From assembly GCA_903820085.1 (NCBI GenBank), contig CAIJGA010000020.1, positions 36,837 through 100,836 on the forward strand: DNA of 64,000 bases, given 5' to 3'. This document shows, one piece after another, positions 26,359 to 36,820 of this stretch. This DNA comes from an uncultured Chlorobiaceae bacterium (GTDB lineage Bacteria > Bacteroidota > Chlorobiia > Chlorobiales > Chlorobiaceae). How positions within the stretch are numbered: the first letter of the stretch is position 1; each line of letters starts with the position of its first letter. Both the position numbers and the translations under genes were made by a program. The notes below the pieces were generated by a model. It saw only the letters and a program-made list of their open reading frames with translations. It was not told the origin of the DNA and ran no database searches.

Positions 26359-27536
26359 AAAAATTCAAGCTATTGACGTTAGGTATAGATGCTACCAACA
26401 TTAGACGCGGCGGCGGTGTAACCCATCTGGTTGAATTGCTTCTGGCTCTGCAACCAGGAACGATCGGCATTGAGCGAATTGTTGTGTGGGGTGGTGCCCT
26501 TACTCTAAAAGCACTGGAAGATCGGCCCTGGCTGACCAAGCGTAATCCGCCAGCACAGGATAAGCGCTTGATCAAGCGCACACTGTGGCAGCGTTACCGA
26601 TTGTCGCAAGCGGTGCGTGACGAAGGGTGTGACGTGCTGTTTGTTCCGGGAGGCAGTTATGCAGGCAATTTTCACCCGGTGGTCACCATGAGCCAAAATC
26701 TGCTGCCCTTTGAAATGCCAGAATTGCAGCGCTATGGGTTGACTTTGTTTATACTTAAATTATTGCTGTTGCGCTTTATGCAATCTCGTTCGTTTCGGCA
26801 AGCCGACGGTGTGATTTTTTTAACTGAATACGCACGCAATGTGGTTTTGTCTGTAACGGGCAAGTTATCTGGTAAAACCTGCATTGTTCCGCATGGGCTT
26901 AACGCTCGTTTTACCATGGCGCCAAAACAGCAAAGAGCCATTGCTGATTATGATGAGGCTCACCCTTTTCGTGTGCTGTATGTTTCGATCATCGACCAGT
27001 ACAAGCATCAATGGCATGTGGTAGAGGCTGTTGCCAAATTGCGCAAAGAGGGCTTGCCGATAGTGCTGGACTTGGTGGGGCCAGCATATCCGCCTGCATT
27101 GCGCCGATTGAATGAAACAATTGAACGCGTGGATACTGATCATCGCTGGGCGCATTACCATGGCGCCATCCCATTTGACCAATTGCATCACAAATATGCA
27201 GAGGCCGATCTTGGTTTGTTTGCTTCGAGTTGCGAGAATATGCCCAATATCCTGCTGGAGACCATGGCTGCCGGTTTGCCAATTGCCTGCTCCCGGAAGG
27301 GGCCCATGCCCGACATGCTTGGTGACGCAGGCCTCTATTTTGACCCGGAAAATCCTTCTGAAATTGCTGCCGCGTTGCGTGAATTGATCTCTTCCCCTGA
27401 ATTACGAATGAGGCTGGCTCATGCGAGTTATGAGCGTGCTCAGCAATATTCGTGGCAGCGTTGTGCTGCTGAAACCTTCGGATTTTTAGCTGAAATAGCT
27501 CAACAAAAGAGCGGAAAGACAAAAAAAAATGTTTAA
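26355..27536 (+). CDS. Glycosyltransferase family 4
   Basis: A 393-residue GT-B glycosyltransferase. The N-terminal domain begins with a GIDATNIRRGGGVTHL loop, the linker region has VPHGLNARF, and the C-terminal donor domain has HGAIPFDQLHHKYAEADL and the ENMPNILLETMAAGLPIACS motif (E-x7-E). The start is GTG in a GTGA overlap with the short ORF upstream. It overlaps the start of the FucNAc gene set by 8 bp, so it may act together with that sugar. Confidence 0.9.
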   Translation: MKKFKLLTLGIDATNIRRGGGVTHLVELLLALQPGTIGIERIVVWGGALTLKALEDRPWLTKRNPPAQDKRLIKRTLWQRYRLSQAVRDEGCDVLFVPGGSYAGNFHPVVTMSQNLLPFEMPELQRYGLTLFILKLLLLRFMQSRSFRQADGVIFLTEYARNVVLSVTGKLSGKTCIVPHGLNARFTMAPKQQRAIADYDEAHPFRVLYVSIIDQYKHQWHVVEAVAKLRKEGLPIVLDLVGPAYPPALRRLNETIERVDTDHRWAHYHGAIPFDQLHHKYAEADLGLFASSCENMPNILLETMAAGLPIACSRKGPMPDMLGDAGLYFDPENPSEIAAALRELISSPELRMRLAHASYERAQQYSWQRCAAETFGFLAEIAQQKSGKTKKNV

Positions 27537-28557
27537 AAATAAAAAGCTGTTGATTTCTGGTGGTACGGGTTCATTTGGTAACGCTGTGCTTCGTCGTTTT
27601 CTTGATACAGATATAAAGGAAATTCGCATTTTCAGCCGTGATGAGAAGAAGCAGGATGATATGCGCAAGCGCTATAACAACCCGAAGTTGAAGTTTTACA
27701 TCGGCGATGTGCGCGATTATCAGTCAGTCTTGACTGCGGTGCGTGGTGTTGACTATATTTTTCATGCGGCTGCTCTCAAGCAGGTTCCTTCATGCGAGTT
27801 TTATCCTCTAGAGGCTGTGAAGACGAATGTGTTGGGGACGGAAAATGTGCTTGAGGTTGCCATTACTTGTGGGGTGAAACGGGTTGTATGCTTGAGCACC
27901 GATAAGGCGGTTTATCCTATCAATGCGATGGGGATATCCAAGGCGATGATGGAGAAGGTGATTGTTGCCAAGTCGCGCAGCAGCGACTCAACCGTTATTT
28001 GTGCTACAAGGTATGGTAATGTGATGGCATCGCGGGGGTCGGTTATCCCGCTTTTTGTTGATCAGATTCGAGCTTGCAGGCCGTTGAGCATTACTGACCC
28101 GTTGATGACGCGCTTTATGATGACACTTGATAATGCTGTTGATTTGGTGCTCTATGCTTTTGAGCATGGAAACCCGGGTGATATTTTTGTGCAAAAGGCT
28201 CCTGCGGCAACCATCGAAACCTTGGTACACTCGTTGACCGAGTTAATGGGTGTTCCGGACCATGAAATAATGGTGATTGGGACGCGCCATGGCGAAAAGT
28301 TGTACGAATCATTGCTGACGCGTGAGGAGATGGCTTGTGCCAGAGATTTGGGTGGCTATTATTGTATTCCTCCTGATTTGCGCGATTTGAATTATGGCAA
28401 GTTTGTGGAGCAGGGTGAGGTACGCATATCCGGGGCAGTGGACTACAACTCACACAATACAAGGCGATTGGACGTTGAGGGTATGAAAGCCTTGTTGATG
28501 AAGTTATCCTTTATACAGTCTCTTGTTCATGGTGAGTATCTTCCTCCGGAGGCCTAA
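27529..28557 (+). CDS. fnlA: UDP-GlcNAc 4,6-dehydratase/5-epimerase (CapE/FnlA)
   Basis: A 342-residue extended SDR of the FnlA/CapE type. It carries out 4,6-dehydration with C5 inversion of UDP-GlcNAc, the first step to UDP-N-acetyl-L-fucosamine. The cofactor loop is SGGTGSFGNAV (8-18) and the SRDEKKQDDM block is typical. The catalytic region LSTDKAVYPINAMGISK has the shifted Met-x-x-x-Lys arrangement of inverting dehydratases. The next two genes are the rest of the pathway in the standard order, which makes the call firm. Confidence 0.95.
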   Translation: MFKNKKLLISGGTGSFGNAVLRRFLDTDIKEIRIFSRDEKKQDDMRKRYNNPKLKFYIGDVRDYQSVLTAVRGVDYIFHAAALKQVPSCEFYPLEAVKTNVLGTENVLEVAITCGVKRVVCLSTDKAVYPINAMGISKAMMEKVIVAKSRSSDSTVICATRYGNVMASRGSVIPLFVDQIRACRPLSITDPLMTRFMMTLDNAVDLVLYAFEHGNPGDIFVQKAPAATIETLVHSLTELMGVPDHEIMVIGTRHGEKLYESLLTREEMACARDLGGYYCIPPDLRDLNYGKFVEQGEVRISGAVDYNSHNTRRLDVEGMKALLMKLSFIQSLVHGEYLPPEA

Positions 28558-28558
28558 G

Positions 28559-29671
28559 ATGCGCGTATTGGTAACCGGCTCACAGGGGTTTATCGGTAAA
28601 AATCTGGTGGTGCGCCTTCGCGAACTGCCGGGTTACGAAGTTGTAACCTTTGAGCGAGGTGACGCGCTCTCTTCGCTGGTGGATAAGGTTCGGCAGGCAG
28701 ACGCAGTGGTGCACCTGGCTGGTGAAAATCGGCCGAAGGATGCAGCTGATTTTGAAAAGGGCAATGCGTTATTGACCCAGGCGCTATGTGATGCAATTCA
28801 CACTACCGGCCGTAAGATTCCCCTTATTCTTGCCTCTTCGCTTCAGGTTGAGCTCTCCAATCCCTATGGCCAGAGCAAGCGGGCCGCTGAAAAGGCCGTG
28901 GAGGAGCTTGCTGCAACAACCGGCAATCCTGCGGTGATCTACCGTTTGCCGGGTGTGTTCGGCAAGTGGTGCAAGCCCAACTACAATTCGGTGGTGGCTA
29001 CGTTTTGCCATAATGTTGCTTTTGAGTTGCCAATTCAGATTAATGATTCCTCTACATGTTTGCGGCTTGTGTATGTGGATGATGTTGTCTCTGAATTTCT
29101 GCTTGCGCTTGGTTCGGTTGCGGATGGCGTTCGATGGGGCGAGGTGGCTCCGGAGTATACCATCACTCTCGGCGAGTTGGCTGCCCAAATTGAAGCGTTC
29201 AGGATGAGCCGCACAACCTTGGTTTCGGAACGGGTGGGGAATGGCTTTTTGCGGGCTCTTTATGCCACCTATGTCAGTTATCTTCCACCCTCCAGTTTTG
29301 TTTATGATTTGCCCCGCCATGGTGACGAGCGCGGTGTATTTGTGGAAATGCTGAAAACCCGCGACAGTGGGCAGTTTTCCTACTTTACTGCGCATCCCGG
29401 GGTTACTCGCGGTGGCCATTACCATCACAGCAAAACCGAGAAATTTCTGGTTATCAAGGGCTCTGCCCGCTTCTGTTTCCGCCATGTTGTGACCAATGAA
29501 ACCTGTCAGCTTCTCACGTCCGGCGATCACCCCCAGGTGGTTGAGACTGTTCCGGGGTGGGCGCACGATATAACGAATATTGGCGAAGATGAGATGATGG
29601 TGATGCTGTGGGCTAACGAGATATTTGATCAAAACAGGCCGGATACCATTGCCATGAAGGTGACCTTATGA
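28559..29671 (+). CDS. fnlB: UDP-2-acetamido-hexulose reductase (CapF/FnlB), SDR plus cupin
   Basis: A 370-residue two-domain enzyme. The N-terminal SDR domain has [12 protein letters not shown] and the Tyr-x3-Lys motif in [11 protein letters not shown]. The C-terminal cupin (from about residue 245) has [14 protein letters not shown], the metal-binding histidines. CapF performs the C3-epimerisation and C4-reduction step on the UDP-FucNAc route. The true start is the ATG at 28559, preceded by a GGAGG ribosome-binding site. It lies 1 bp after fnlA and overlaps the next gene as ATGA. Confidence 0.94.
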   Translation: MRVLVTGSQGFIGKNLVVRLRELPGYEVVTFERGDALSSLVDKVRQADAVVHLAGENRPKDAADFEKGNALLTQALCDAIHTTGRKIPLILASSLQVELSNPYGQSKRAAEKAVEELAATTGNPAVIYRLPGVFGKWCKPNYNSVVATFCHNVAFELPIQINDSSTCLRLVYVDDVVSEFLLALGSVADGVRWGEVAPEYTITLGELAAQIEAFRMSRTTLVSERVGNGFLRALYATYVSYLPPSSFVYDLPRHGDERGVFVEMLKTRDSGQFSYFTAHPGVTRGGHYHHSKTEKFLVIKGSARFCFRHVVTNETCQLLTSGDHPQVVETVPGWAHDITNIGEDEMMVMLWANEIFDQNRPDTIAMKVTL

Positions 29672-30798
29672 AAAAGTTGAAGGTGATGACCATTGTGGGT
29701 ACCAGGCCGGAGATTATCCGTCTCTCGCGGGTGCTGGCGAAGCTTGATGAGCATACGGAGCATGTGCTGGTGCATACGGGGCAGAATTATGACTATGAGC
29801 TAAATCAGATATTTTTTGATGATCTCGCTCTGCGCAAGCCTGACCATTTTCTTGAGGCGGCAGGTGCTACGGCGGCTGAAACGGTGGGGTTGATTATTGC
29901 CAAAGCGGACGGGGTGATGGAGTTGGAAAAGCCCGATGCGCTTTTGATTCTTGGTGATACCAACTCCTGCCTTGCGGTTTATCCGGCCAAGCGGCGGAAG
30001 ATTCCGGTCTTTCACATGGAGGCGGGCAACCGTTGCTTTGATCAGCGAGTGCCGGAGGAGATCAACCGCAAGATTGTTGACCATACGGCTGACATTAATC
30101 TGACTTACAGCGATATTGCCCGGGAATATCTCCTGCGAGAAGGGTTGCCGGCGGACCGGATTATCAAGACCGGCAGCCCGATGTTTGAAGTGTTGACCCA
30201 TTACCGTGCAAAGATTGATCGATCTGATGTGTTGCGGCGGCTTGACCTTGCTCCGGGTGATTACTTTTTGGTGAGCGCCCATCGTGAGGAGAATATTGAA
30301 TCGGACAGGAATTTTGAGAAGCTGGTGGCTATCCTGAACTCCCTTGCTGAAGAGTACGGTAAACGGGTGATTGTTTCTACCCATCCAAGAACACGCAAGC
30401 GAATTGAGGCAAGCGGTGTTGTTTTTCATGAACGGGTGGAGTTGTTAAAGCCGCTTGGCTTTTTTGATTATGTGCATCTCCAGGTGCAGGCCAAGGCGGT
30501 GCTCTCTGATAGTGGTACCATTAATGAAGAGTCCTCCATTCTCAATTTTCCTGCACTCAATATCCGTGAGGCTCATGAACGGCCCGAAGGGATGGAAGAG
30601 GCTTCAGTGATGATGGTTGGTCTTGAAGTCGAGCGTATTCTGCAGGCACTTGCTATTCTTGAAACTCAGCCTCGTGGTGTCAAACGGAGTTTGCGTCAGG
30701 TTGCCGATTATTCGATGCCCAATGTTTCTGATAAGGTGGTCAGGATTATGCACAGTTATACCGATTATGTTAATCGTGTGGTTTGGCAAAAGTACTAA
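29668..30798 (+). CDS. fnlC: UDP-N-acetyl-L-fucosamine synthase (CapG/FnlC)
   Basis: A 376-residue non-hydrolysing UDP-sugar 2-epimerase of the WecB fold. It begins [17 protein letters not shown] and contains [35 protein letters not shown] and [13 protein letters not shown], all typical of FnlC/CapG rather than WecB. The GNRCFD block in particular separates it from WecB (which has GLRT, as in the gene at 32663). It completes UDP-L-FucNAc synthesis and overlaps fnlB as ATGA. Confidence 0.94.
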   Translation: MKKLKVMTIVGTRPEIIRLSRVLAKLDEHTEHVLVHTGQNYDYELNQIFFDDLALRKPDHFLEAAGATAAETVGLIIAKADGVMELEKPDALLILGDTNSCLAVYPAKRRKIPVFHMEAGNRCFDQRVPEEINRKIVDHTADINLTYSDIAREYLLREGLPADRIIKTGSPMFEVLTHYRAKIDRSDVLRRLDLAPGDYFLVSAHREENIESDRNFEKLVAILNSLAEEYGKRVIVSTHPRTRKRIEASGVVFHERVELLKPLGFFDYVHLQVQAKAVLSDSGTINEESSILNFPALNIREAHERPEGMEEASVMMVGLEVERILQALAILETQPRGVKRSLRQVADYSMPNVSDKVVRIMHSYTDYVNRVVWQKY

Positions 30799-30801
30799 GT
30801 T

Positions 30802-32016
30802 ATGGGTAAAATGATGCGTATTGTACTGATCGCTGACGCTTATCCGCCCATGCGCTCTTCCGGGTCGGTTCAGCTGCGTGATCTCTCTCAAGAGTTCGTC
30901 CGGCAGGGCTTTTTGACGACGGTGCTGATTCCTTCTGCTCAGTTGGATGTGCCTTGGTTGCTTGAAGAGATGAATGGAGTGCAGGTTTTGCGGTTGAAAG
31001 CACCACAAACAAAAGATATTGGTTATCTACGGCGGACAGTAGGCGAATTTTTAATGCCTTTCATGATGTTGCGTAACCTCCGTAAAAGCCCTTTGGCGAT
31101 AGCGTGCTGGGATGGTGTTGTTTGGTATTCTCCGTCCATCTTTCTTGGGCCAATAGCGAAGGCGTTAAAAAAAGCTTGCGGATGCCGGAGTTATCTCATT
31201 GTCAGGGATATTTTTCCAGAGTGGGCGGTTGATATGGGATTGCTCTGTCGGGGCTTGGCATATCGGTTTTTTAAGATGATTGAGCACTATCAGTACTCTG
31301 TTGCTGATGTTATCGGGGTGCAGTCGCCGGGAAATGTTGCCTATTTTGATTATTGGGCAAAGCAAAATGGGAAGCGCGTTGAGGTATTGCAAAATTGGCT
31401 TGCTGATGAGCCAGGTGTAGAGTGCAGTATTGTAGTTCGTGATGGGCTTTTGGCAGGTCGTAAGATTTTTGTTTATGCGGGCAATATGGGGGTAGCTCAG
31501 GGGATGGATATTCTTCTTGATCTGGCCCATGCTTTACGAGGCAGAGATGATATCGGCTTTTTGTTTGTAGGACGGGGGAGTGACGCAAAGCGACTGCAAG
31601 ATGCCGCTAAGGCTCAAAAGCTCAAGAACGTTGTGTTTCATGACGAGATTGATCCTTCTGAAATTCCCGGGCTTTATGCGCAATGTCATATCGGGATGGT
31701 AGCTCTTGATCCACGGCATAAGACGCATAACATACCGGGCAAATTCCTTTCCTATATGCAAAGCGGGTTGCCAGTGCTCGCAACAATCAATCCCGGCAAC
31801 GATCTGGAAATCCTTATCAACACTGAACGAGTAGGACGAGTTTGCAGTAATGGTTCTGTTGTTACCCTGCAGAAGTTGGCTGAGGAGTTAATAGGCGCTA
31901 TTTCTGTCGATCCCGAAATACGTGCTCGCTGCAAGTCGCTCTCAGCACCTCTTTTTTCCCCTGAAGTAGCCGTCAAGAAGATTATTGCAGCGCTCCACCC
32001 AACACGGCAGATATAG
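30802..32016 (+). CDS. wbuB: WbuB-like L-fucosaminyl glycosyltransferase (GT4)
   Basis: A 404-residue GT-B glycosyltransferase following fnlC by 3 bp, the same order as fnlABC-wbuB in E. coli O26-type loci. It starts VLIADAYPPMRSSGSVQLRD, has YLIVRDIFPEWAVDMG near 135 and the donor-domain elements VYAGNMGVAQGMDILL and IPGKFLSYMQSGLPVLATI. It is expected to transfer FucNAc. Start at the ATG 30802; ATGs at 30811 and 30814 are alternatives. Confidence 0.88.
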   Translation: MGKMMRIVLIADAYPPMRSSGSVQLRDLSQEFVRQGFLTTVLIPSAQLDVPWLLEEMNGVQVLRLKAPQTKDIGYLRRTVGEFLMPFMMLRNLRKSPLAIACWDGVVWYSPSIFLGPIAKALKKACGCRSYLIVRDIFPEWAVDMGLLCRGLAYRFFKMIEHYQYSVADVIGVQSPGNVAYFDYWAKQNGKRVEVLQNWLADEPGVECSIVVRDGLLAGRKIFVYAGNMGVAQGMDILLDLAHALRGRDDIGFLFVGRGSDAKRLQDAAKAQKLKNVVFHDEIDPSEIPGLYAQCHIGMVALDPRHKTHNIPGKFLSYMQSGLPVLATINPGNDLEILINTERVGRVCSNGSVVTLQKLAEELIGAISVDPEIRARCKSLSAPLFSPEVAVKKIIAALHPTRQI

Positions 32017-32201
32017 AACGGTTGTAACTGCAAACAGCCTGGCGCTCATCCTGTCCCAAAACCGACCAGACCAAACGTTGATGTAGCCGATTTGTCATTG
32101 GATGCAAACGGCAAGCTTCGCCCTAGGGGTTTTGGCCTGCTCTTGTGCGCCAAGCATCCTCATGACGTGATGGCGCAAGTTGAAATCCTTTGTACTATGG
32201 A

Positions 32202-32662
32202 TTGCCGATAGTACCATCGAAGTGAACATCCCCTTTGTTGTACCAAAATCGAAAGTCGACCACACCCTCGTCAAGCAAGCAGCACAACAGGCACAAATTG
32301 CCGACATCATCGAAAGTTGGCCCAAAAAGTACAAAACCCACGTCGGCGAACGCGGCATCCGCCTCTCCGGAGGCCAGCGCCAACGCATCGGCATCGCCCG
32401 CGCACTCTACAAACAAGCCAACGTCATCATCTTCGACGAAGCCACCAGCGCCCTCGACAACGAAACCGAACAAGCCGTCATGCAAGCCATCGAAAGCCTC
32501 GGCAAAGAGCTTACCGTGCTTATCATAGCCCATCGCCTAACAACCCTGAAAAACTGCACACAAATAGTTGAGTTAGCAGATGGTGGCATCAAGCGGACTG
32601 GGACATACGCTGACATTGTCGGTGTTCCTTTAGTTGCCAAAAAAAATGGGTATTTAAAATAA
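32202..32662 (+). pseudogene. Truncated ABC-exporter ATPase domain, partial duplicate of the gene at 9619
   Basis: The frame open from a TTG at 32180 encodes only the C-terminal part of an ABC ATPase: signature LSGGQRQR, Walker [13 protein letters not shown] and AHRL are present, but Walker A and all membrane helices are missing. Protein and DNA are nearly identical to the end of the ABC exporter at 9619-11436. Similarity starts abruptly at about 32202 (matching 10964) and ends near 32620. No frame of the preceding 150 bp resembles the upstream part. It cannot work as a transporter and looks like the remnant of a duplication or recombination. wecB starts one base after its stop. Confidence 0.85.
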
Positions 32663-33811
32663 ATGCTCAAAGTTCTCTCAGTTTTCGGCACTCGTCCTGA
32701 AGCCATAAAAATGGCTCCCGTGGTTAAGGAGTTGGAAAAACACCCAGATTGCTTTAAAAGCGTTGTCTGCGTTACGGCTCAACACAGGAAGATGCTCGAT
32801 CAGGTTCTTGATCTGTTTGCTATCAAACCGGATTATGATCTTGATATCATGAAGCCGGGGCAAGATCTTTTTGATGTAACCGGTAATGTTCTTCGCGGTC
32901 TTAAACCAGTCCTCGAATGTGAAAAGCCTGATCTGGTGCTTGTTCATGGAGATACAACAACAACTCTTGCAGCCTCACTTTCAGCCTATTACTGTCGTAT
33001 TCCTGTAGGTCATGTTGAAGCTGGTCTGCGGACACGCAATAAGTTTGCTCCCTTCCCTGAAGAGGTCAACCGCAAGGTTACCGGAGTGCTTGCTGATCTT
33101 CACTTTGCTCCCACAGAAACGGCAAGGAGAAATCTACTTTGTGAAGGGGTTGCAGAAAAATCGATTTATGTTACTGGTAATACGGTAGTCGATGCCTTGC
33201 TTACTGTCGTAGAAAAAGTGACATCAGATCCGATACTTCGAAAACAGATGCAGCAGCAGTTTAACTTTCTTGACTCCAATAAAAGACTCATTCTCGTTAC
33301 TGGTCATCGCCGCGAAAATTTCGGTGAAGGTTTCGAAAACATATGTAAAGCATTGGCGGCTATTTCTGAGCAATACGAAAATGTGGAAATTCTTTATCCT
33401 GTTCATCTGAACCCGAATGTCCAAGAACCAGTGCAACGGATATTAGGGAACAAAAAGTATACAAATATCCACTTAATCGAACCGGTAGATTATCTTCCTT
33501 TTGTCTTCCTCATGCATCGCTCATATCTGATTATAACCGACTCTGGTGGTGTGCAGGAAGAGGCACCTTCCTTAGGCAAGCCTGTTCTTGTTATGCGCGA
33601 AACTTCTGAACGACCTGAAGCTATAACTGCGGGGACCGCAAAACTTGTTGGCGCTGATTGTGAGGCAATTTATGAAGCAACGGCACAACTTCTTGATGAT
33701 CCTGATGCGTATAAGCGTATGAGTATGGCCCATAATCCTTATGGTGATGGTGCAACTTCCCAAAAAATAGTTGAGATATTATCCAAATTTGAAGTGAGGG
33801 CTGCTTGGTAG
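32663..33811 (+). CDS. wecB: UDP-N-acetylglucosamine 2-epimerase (non-hydrolysing)
   Basis: A 382-residue epimerase converting UDP-GlcNAc to UDP-ManNAc. It has [14 protein letters not shown] at the start, then [44 protein letters not shown] and [12 protein letters not shown], all WecB signatures. It is followed directly (no gap) by wecC, so the two form a UDP-ManNAcA pathway. The boundary with the ABC fragment upstream suggests recombination placed these genes here. Confidence 0.96.
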   Translation: MLKVLSVFGTRPEAIKMAPVVKELEKHPDCFKSVVCVTAQHRKMLDQVLDLFAIKPDYDLDIMKPGQDLFDVTGNVLRGLKPVLECEKPDLVLVHGDTTTTLAASLSAYYCRIPVGHVEAGLRTRNKFAPFPEEVNRKVTGVLADLHFAPTETARRNLLCEGVAEKSIYVTGNTVVDALLTVVEKVTSDPILRKQMQQQFNFLDSNKRLILVTGHRRENFGEGFENICKALAAISEQYENVEILYPVHLNPNVQEPVQRILGNKKYTNIHLIEPVDYLPFVFLMHRSYLIITDSGGVQEEAPSLGKPVLVMRETSERPEAITAGTAKLVGADCEAIYEATAQLLDDPDAYKRMSMAHNPYGDGATSQKIVEILSKFEVRAAW

Positions 33812-35029
33812 ATGAAATTTGAAAAGATTGTCGTGATGGGCCTCGGCTACATTGGGTTGCCGACGGCTTCGATGTTAGCAACAAAAGGGTATCAAGTTCT
33901 TGGAGTAGATGTTTCCTATACTGTAGTGGATACCATTAACGCTGGCGAAATCCATATTGTTGAACCTGATCTTGACATTGTCGTGAAATCTGCTGTGAAG
34001 AGCAGAAAGTTAACAGCATCTCTTGTTCCAGAAAAAGCGGATGCATTTATCCTTGCGGTGCCGACTCCCTTCAAGGTCAATGGCTCCAACTCAAAAGCTC
34101 CCGATATCTCTTATGTTGAAGCCGCGACGCTGGCAGTTACTCCTTTTATTGAGAAAGGTAATCTGATTATTCTGGAGTCAACCTCACCAGTTGGCACAAC
34201 GAAAAGAGTGTACGACATCATTGTTGAAGAACGGCCAGAACTTTGTGACCTTATTTATGTTGCTCATTGTCCTGAGCGAGTGTTACCGGGTCATATTTTA
34301 CGGGAACTGGTTGAAAATGACAGGATAATTGGAGGCATTAACGATGCTTCATCAAAAAAAGCGTCTGATTTATACAGGACTTTTTGTAACGGCAACATTT
34401 ATGTAACTGACTGTAAGACGGCTGAGCTTGCCAAGTTGGTTGAAAACTCTTTTCGGGACGTTAACATTGCTTTTGCGAATGAACTGTCATTAATCTGTGA
34501 TAAACTGGATGTTAATGTTTGGGAACTCATTGAGCTTGCAAATAAGCATCCGAGGGTCAATATTCTTCAACCAGGCCCAGGTGTAGGGGGCCATTGCATT
34601 GCAGTAGATCCATGGTTTATTGTTGATTCTGCCCCGTCTGAGGCACGCCTGATAAGGACTGCACGGGAGGTCAATGATGCCAAACCTGAATGGGTGGTTG
34701 AAAAGGTTAAAAATAGTGCGTCAAAATTTAAAAATCCAGTTATCGGGTGTTTAGGGCTTGCCTTCAAAGCGAATATTGATGATTTGCGCGAGTCACCTGC
34801 GCTCAAAATTACAAGAGAGCTTATGAACGCGGGAATTGGAAAGGTTATGCCATGTGAGCCCAACGTACAGTTGACATTTACAGAGTTTCCTTTGTATTCT
34901 CTTGATACAATAATGCAAGAGGCAGATATTCTGCTGGTTTTGGTAGATCATAATGAATTTGGGGAAATTGACAGGGGATTTTTGGATGATAAGGTAGTGA
35001 TTGATACTCGGGGGATATGGAGAAAATAA
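33812..35029 (+). CDS. wecC: UDP-N-acetyl-D-mannosamine dehydrogenase
   Basis: A 405-residue NAD-dependent UDP-sugar 6-dehydrogenase making UDP-ManNAcA. N-terminal Rossmann motif GLGYIGLPTA, substrate region LESTSPVGTTKRV and HCPERVLPGH, the catalytic Cys in GPGVGGHCIAVDPWF (about residue 260), and the LGLAFKANIDDLRESPA block are present. These match WecC/WbpA-type rather than UDP-glucose dehydrogenase sequence. It directly abuts wecB. Confidence 0.95.
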   Translation: MKFEKIVVMGLGYIGLPTASMLATKGYQVLGVDVSYTVVDTINAGEIHIVEPDLDIVVKSAVKSRKLTASLVPEKADAFILAVPTPFKVNGSNSKAPDISYVEAATLAVTPFIEKGNLIILESTSPVGTTKRVYDIIVEERPELCDLIYVAHCPERVLPGHILRELVENDRIIGGINDASSKKASDLYRTFCNGNIYVTDCKTAELAKLVENSFRDVNIAFANELSLICDKLDVNVWELIELANKHPRVNILQPGPGVGGHCIAVDPWFIVDSAPSEARLIRTAREVNDAKPEWVVEKVKNSASKFKNPVIGCLGLAFKANIDDLRESPALKITRELMNAGIGKVMPCEPNVQLTFTEFPLYSLDTIMQEADILLVLVDHNEFGEIDRGFLDDKVVIDTRGIWRK

Positions 35030-35105
35030 ATCAACCGTATAGAGTAGCCCCTTCGTTCACAAGACAAGAAACATTGTTATAAGCAATCAGGCTGAGTTCA
35101 AATAC

Positions 35106-35702
35106 ATGCACCAACATATTAAACACTACACCGCCAAGGTCACCCAAGCCCTAACCCATGACGCTATGTCTCAGGTACAAGAGCTCGGCGAAGCCTTGCG
35201 TCATGCGTGGACGAAGGGCCAAAGTACCTACATCTGCGGTAACGGTGGTAGTGCAGGAAATGCAATCCACCTTGCCAATGACTTTCTCTATGGTGTTGGA
35301 GTTAAAAACGGCGGAGGAATGCGTGTCGAAGCTTTAAATGCAAATCCTGCGGTTATCACCTGCCTCGCCAACGACATCGGTTACGAAAATATCTACTCGG
35401 AGCAACTTAGGGTCAAGGCGCACCAAGGTGACGTGCTTATTGTGTTATCGGGCAGTGGCAACTCTCCCAACATCGTCAAAGCGCTCGAAACAGGCAACTC
35501 CATTGGAATGAAAACCTTTGCCATTCTCGGCTTTTCAGGTGGCCGCTGTAAAGAGCTCGCTCAATGTCCAATTCACTTTGAGATTGATGATATGCAGATT
35601 GCTGAAGATTTGCAGCTTATCGTGGGCCATATTTGTATGCAGTGGCTCTGTGAACAGGATATTGTAGCTCATAAAAACAACGTTCAGAAAGGAATTAAAT
35701 AA
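35106..35702 (+). CDS. GmhA-like phosphosugar isomerase (SIS domain)
   Basis: A 198-residue SIS-domain protein of the phosphoheptose isomerase family, close to full GmhA length. Key strands are YICGNGGSAGNAIHLANDF (51-69), LVLSGSGNSPN (phosphate loop) and a C-terminal EDLQLIVGHICMQWL helix with the Glu and His positions used by GmhA. It would convert sedoheptulose 7-phosphate to D-glycero-D-manno-heptose 7-phosphate, feeding the HddA/HddC-like pair. It overlaps the next radical SAM gene as TAATG and opens the second sugar module. Confidence 0.85.
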   Translation: MHQHIKHYTAKVTQALTHDAMSQVQELGEALRHAWTKGQSTYICGNGGSAGNAIHLANDFLYGVGVKNGGGMRVEALNANPAVITCLANDIGYENIYSEQLRVKAHQGDVLIVLSGSGNSPNIVKALETGNSIGMKTFAILGFSGGRCKELAQCPIHFEIDDMQIAEDLQLIVGHICMQWLCEQDIVAHKNNVQKGIK

Positions 35703-36805
35703 TGGGCGATAAATTCCGGATTGACAGTCATAAATTAATATACCACCCAAAACGTGTTGCCGAGTTTTTGGATTGCTCTGATGATTGGGAGAGGGCCAAG
35801 AATATCTACCCGATCTATGTCGAACTCTCACCGATGGGTACCTGCAATCATCGTTGTGTCTTTTGTGCTTACGATTATATCGGCTACGAACCGAGTGCCA
35901 TGGATGGAGATGCGATGGTGAATTTGCTGCGTGAAATGGGTGCCCTCGGAGTCAAGAGTGTCCATCTTGCGGGTGAAGGGGAGCCGTTGCTGCATAAACA
36001 GATTGTTGAGGCTATTAACGCTGGCCATGAAGCCGGACTTGATTTTGGCATTACCACGAATGGAACGGTGATTAACGATCACTTCATCCAGGGGGCGCTG
36101 AGCCAGGTGACATGGATGAAGATATCCATGAACGCGGGCACAGCCGAGACTTACGCGCAGGTTCATCGCTGCAAGCCAGGTGATTTCGATAAAGTGGTGT
36201 CTAATCTGAAACAAGCAGTCGAGTTTAAACGCCAACACGGGTTTGCAACCACGATTGGAGCGCAGGCAATACTTCTGCCTGAAAATGCAGCAGAGATGGA
36301 GATACTGGCAAAAATCTGCCGTGACGAAATTGGTCTTGACTATCTTGTTATCAAGCCGTACTCCCAGCACTTTTCAAGTAACACGAGACTCTACGACACT
36401 CTTGATTACAACGACTATCTCTATCTGGATGATCTGCTTTCAGCCTGTTCAACTGCTGATTTCCAACTCATTTTCCGTTCAAAGTCCATGGTAAAGTATG
36501 CGCAACCTATAACAGAGCGCTACAATACCTGCTATTCGACTCCCTTCTTTCAGGCGCATATCATGACCTCCGGCGAGTTGTATTCCTGCCCCTCTTATCT
36601 GAAAGATGAGCGTTTCTTTTTGGGTAATGTTTTTAAGAGCAGCTTTCAGGAGGTTTGGCAGAGCGAAAAGCGGAAGGAAAATATTAGCTATGTGCGGCAC
36701 GGACTCGATATTTCCGAGTGCCGGCACAACTGTCACATGGACCAGATCAATGTATACCTCTCAGATTTAATTGAGAACAGAGTCCCCCATGTCAATTTCA
36801 TATAA
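35702..36805 (+). CDS. Radical SAM protein with SPASM-like C-terminus
   Basis: A 367-residue radical SAM enzyme. The cluster motif is CNHRCVFC (C48, C52, C55), followed by a GEGEPLLH strand and TNGT. C-terminal cysteines in NTCYST, YSCPSYL, ECRHNC resemble a SPASM/twitch domain that binds extra iron-sulfur clusters. The chemistry is unknown; such proteins in glycan loci could act on nucleotide sugars or sugar phosphates. It is translationally coupled to the GmhA-like gene. A second, related radical SAM gene lies at 37818. Confidence 0.85.
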   Translation: MGDKFRIDSHKLIYHPKRVAEFLDCSDDWERAKNIYPIYVELSPMGTCNHRCVFCAYDYIGYEPSAMDGDAMVNLLREMGALGVKSVHLAGEGEPLLHKQIVEAINAGHEAGLDFGITTNGTVINDHFIQGALSQVTWMKISMNAGTAETYAQVHRCKPGDFDKVVSNLKQAVEFKRQHGFATTIGAQAILLPENAAEMEILAKICRDEIGLDYLVIKPYSQHFSSNTRLYDTLDYNDYLYLDDLLSACSTADFQLIFRSKSMVKYAQPITERYNTCYSTPFFQAHIMTSGELYSCPSYLKDERFFLGNVFKSSFQEVWQSEKRKENISYVRHGLDISECRHNCHMDQINVYLSDLIENRVPHVNFI

Positions 36806-36820
36806 TCACCCGTACAACAC

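Noticed and set aside
28784..29632. A 282-codon minus-strand ORF inside fnlB
   Set aside because: The plus-strand gene is certain and the antisense frame shows no recognisable domain.
32017..32201. Possible insertion-sequence end before the ABC fragment
   Set aside because: Neither strand shows transposase motifs or terminal inverted repeats that I can support.
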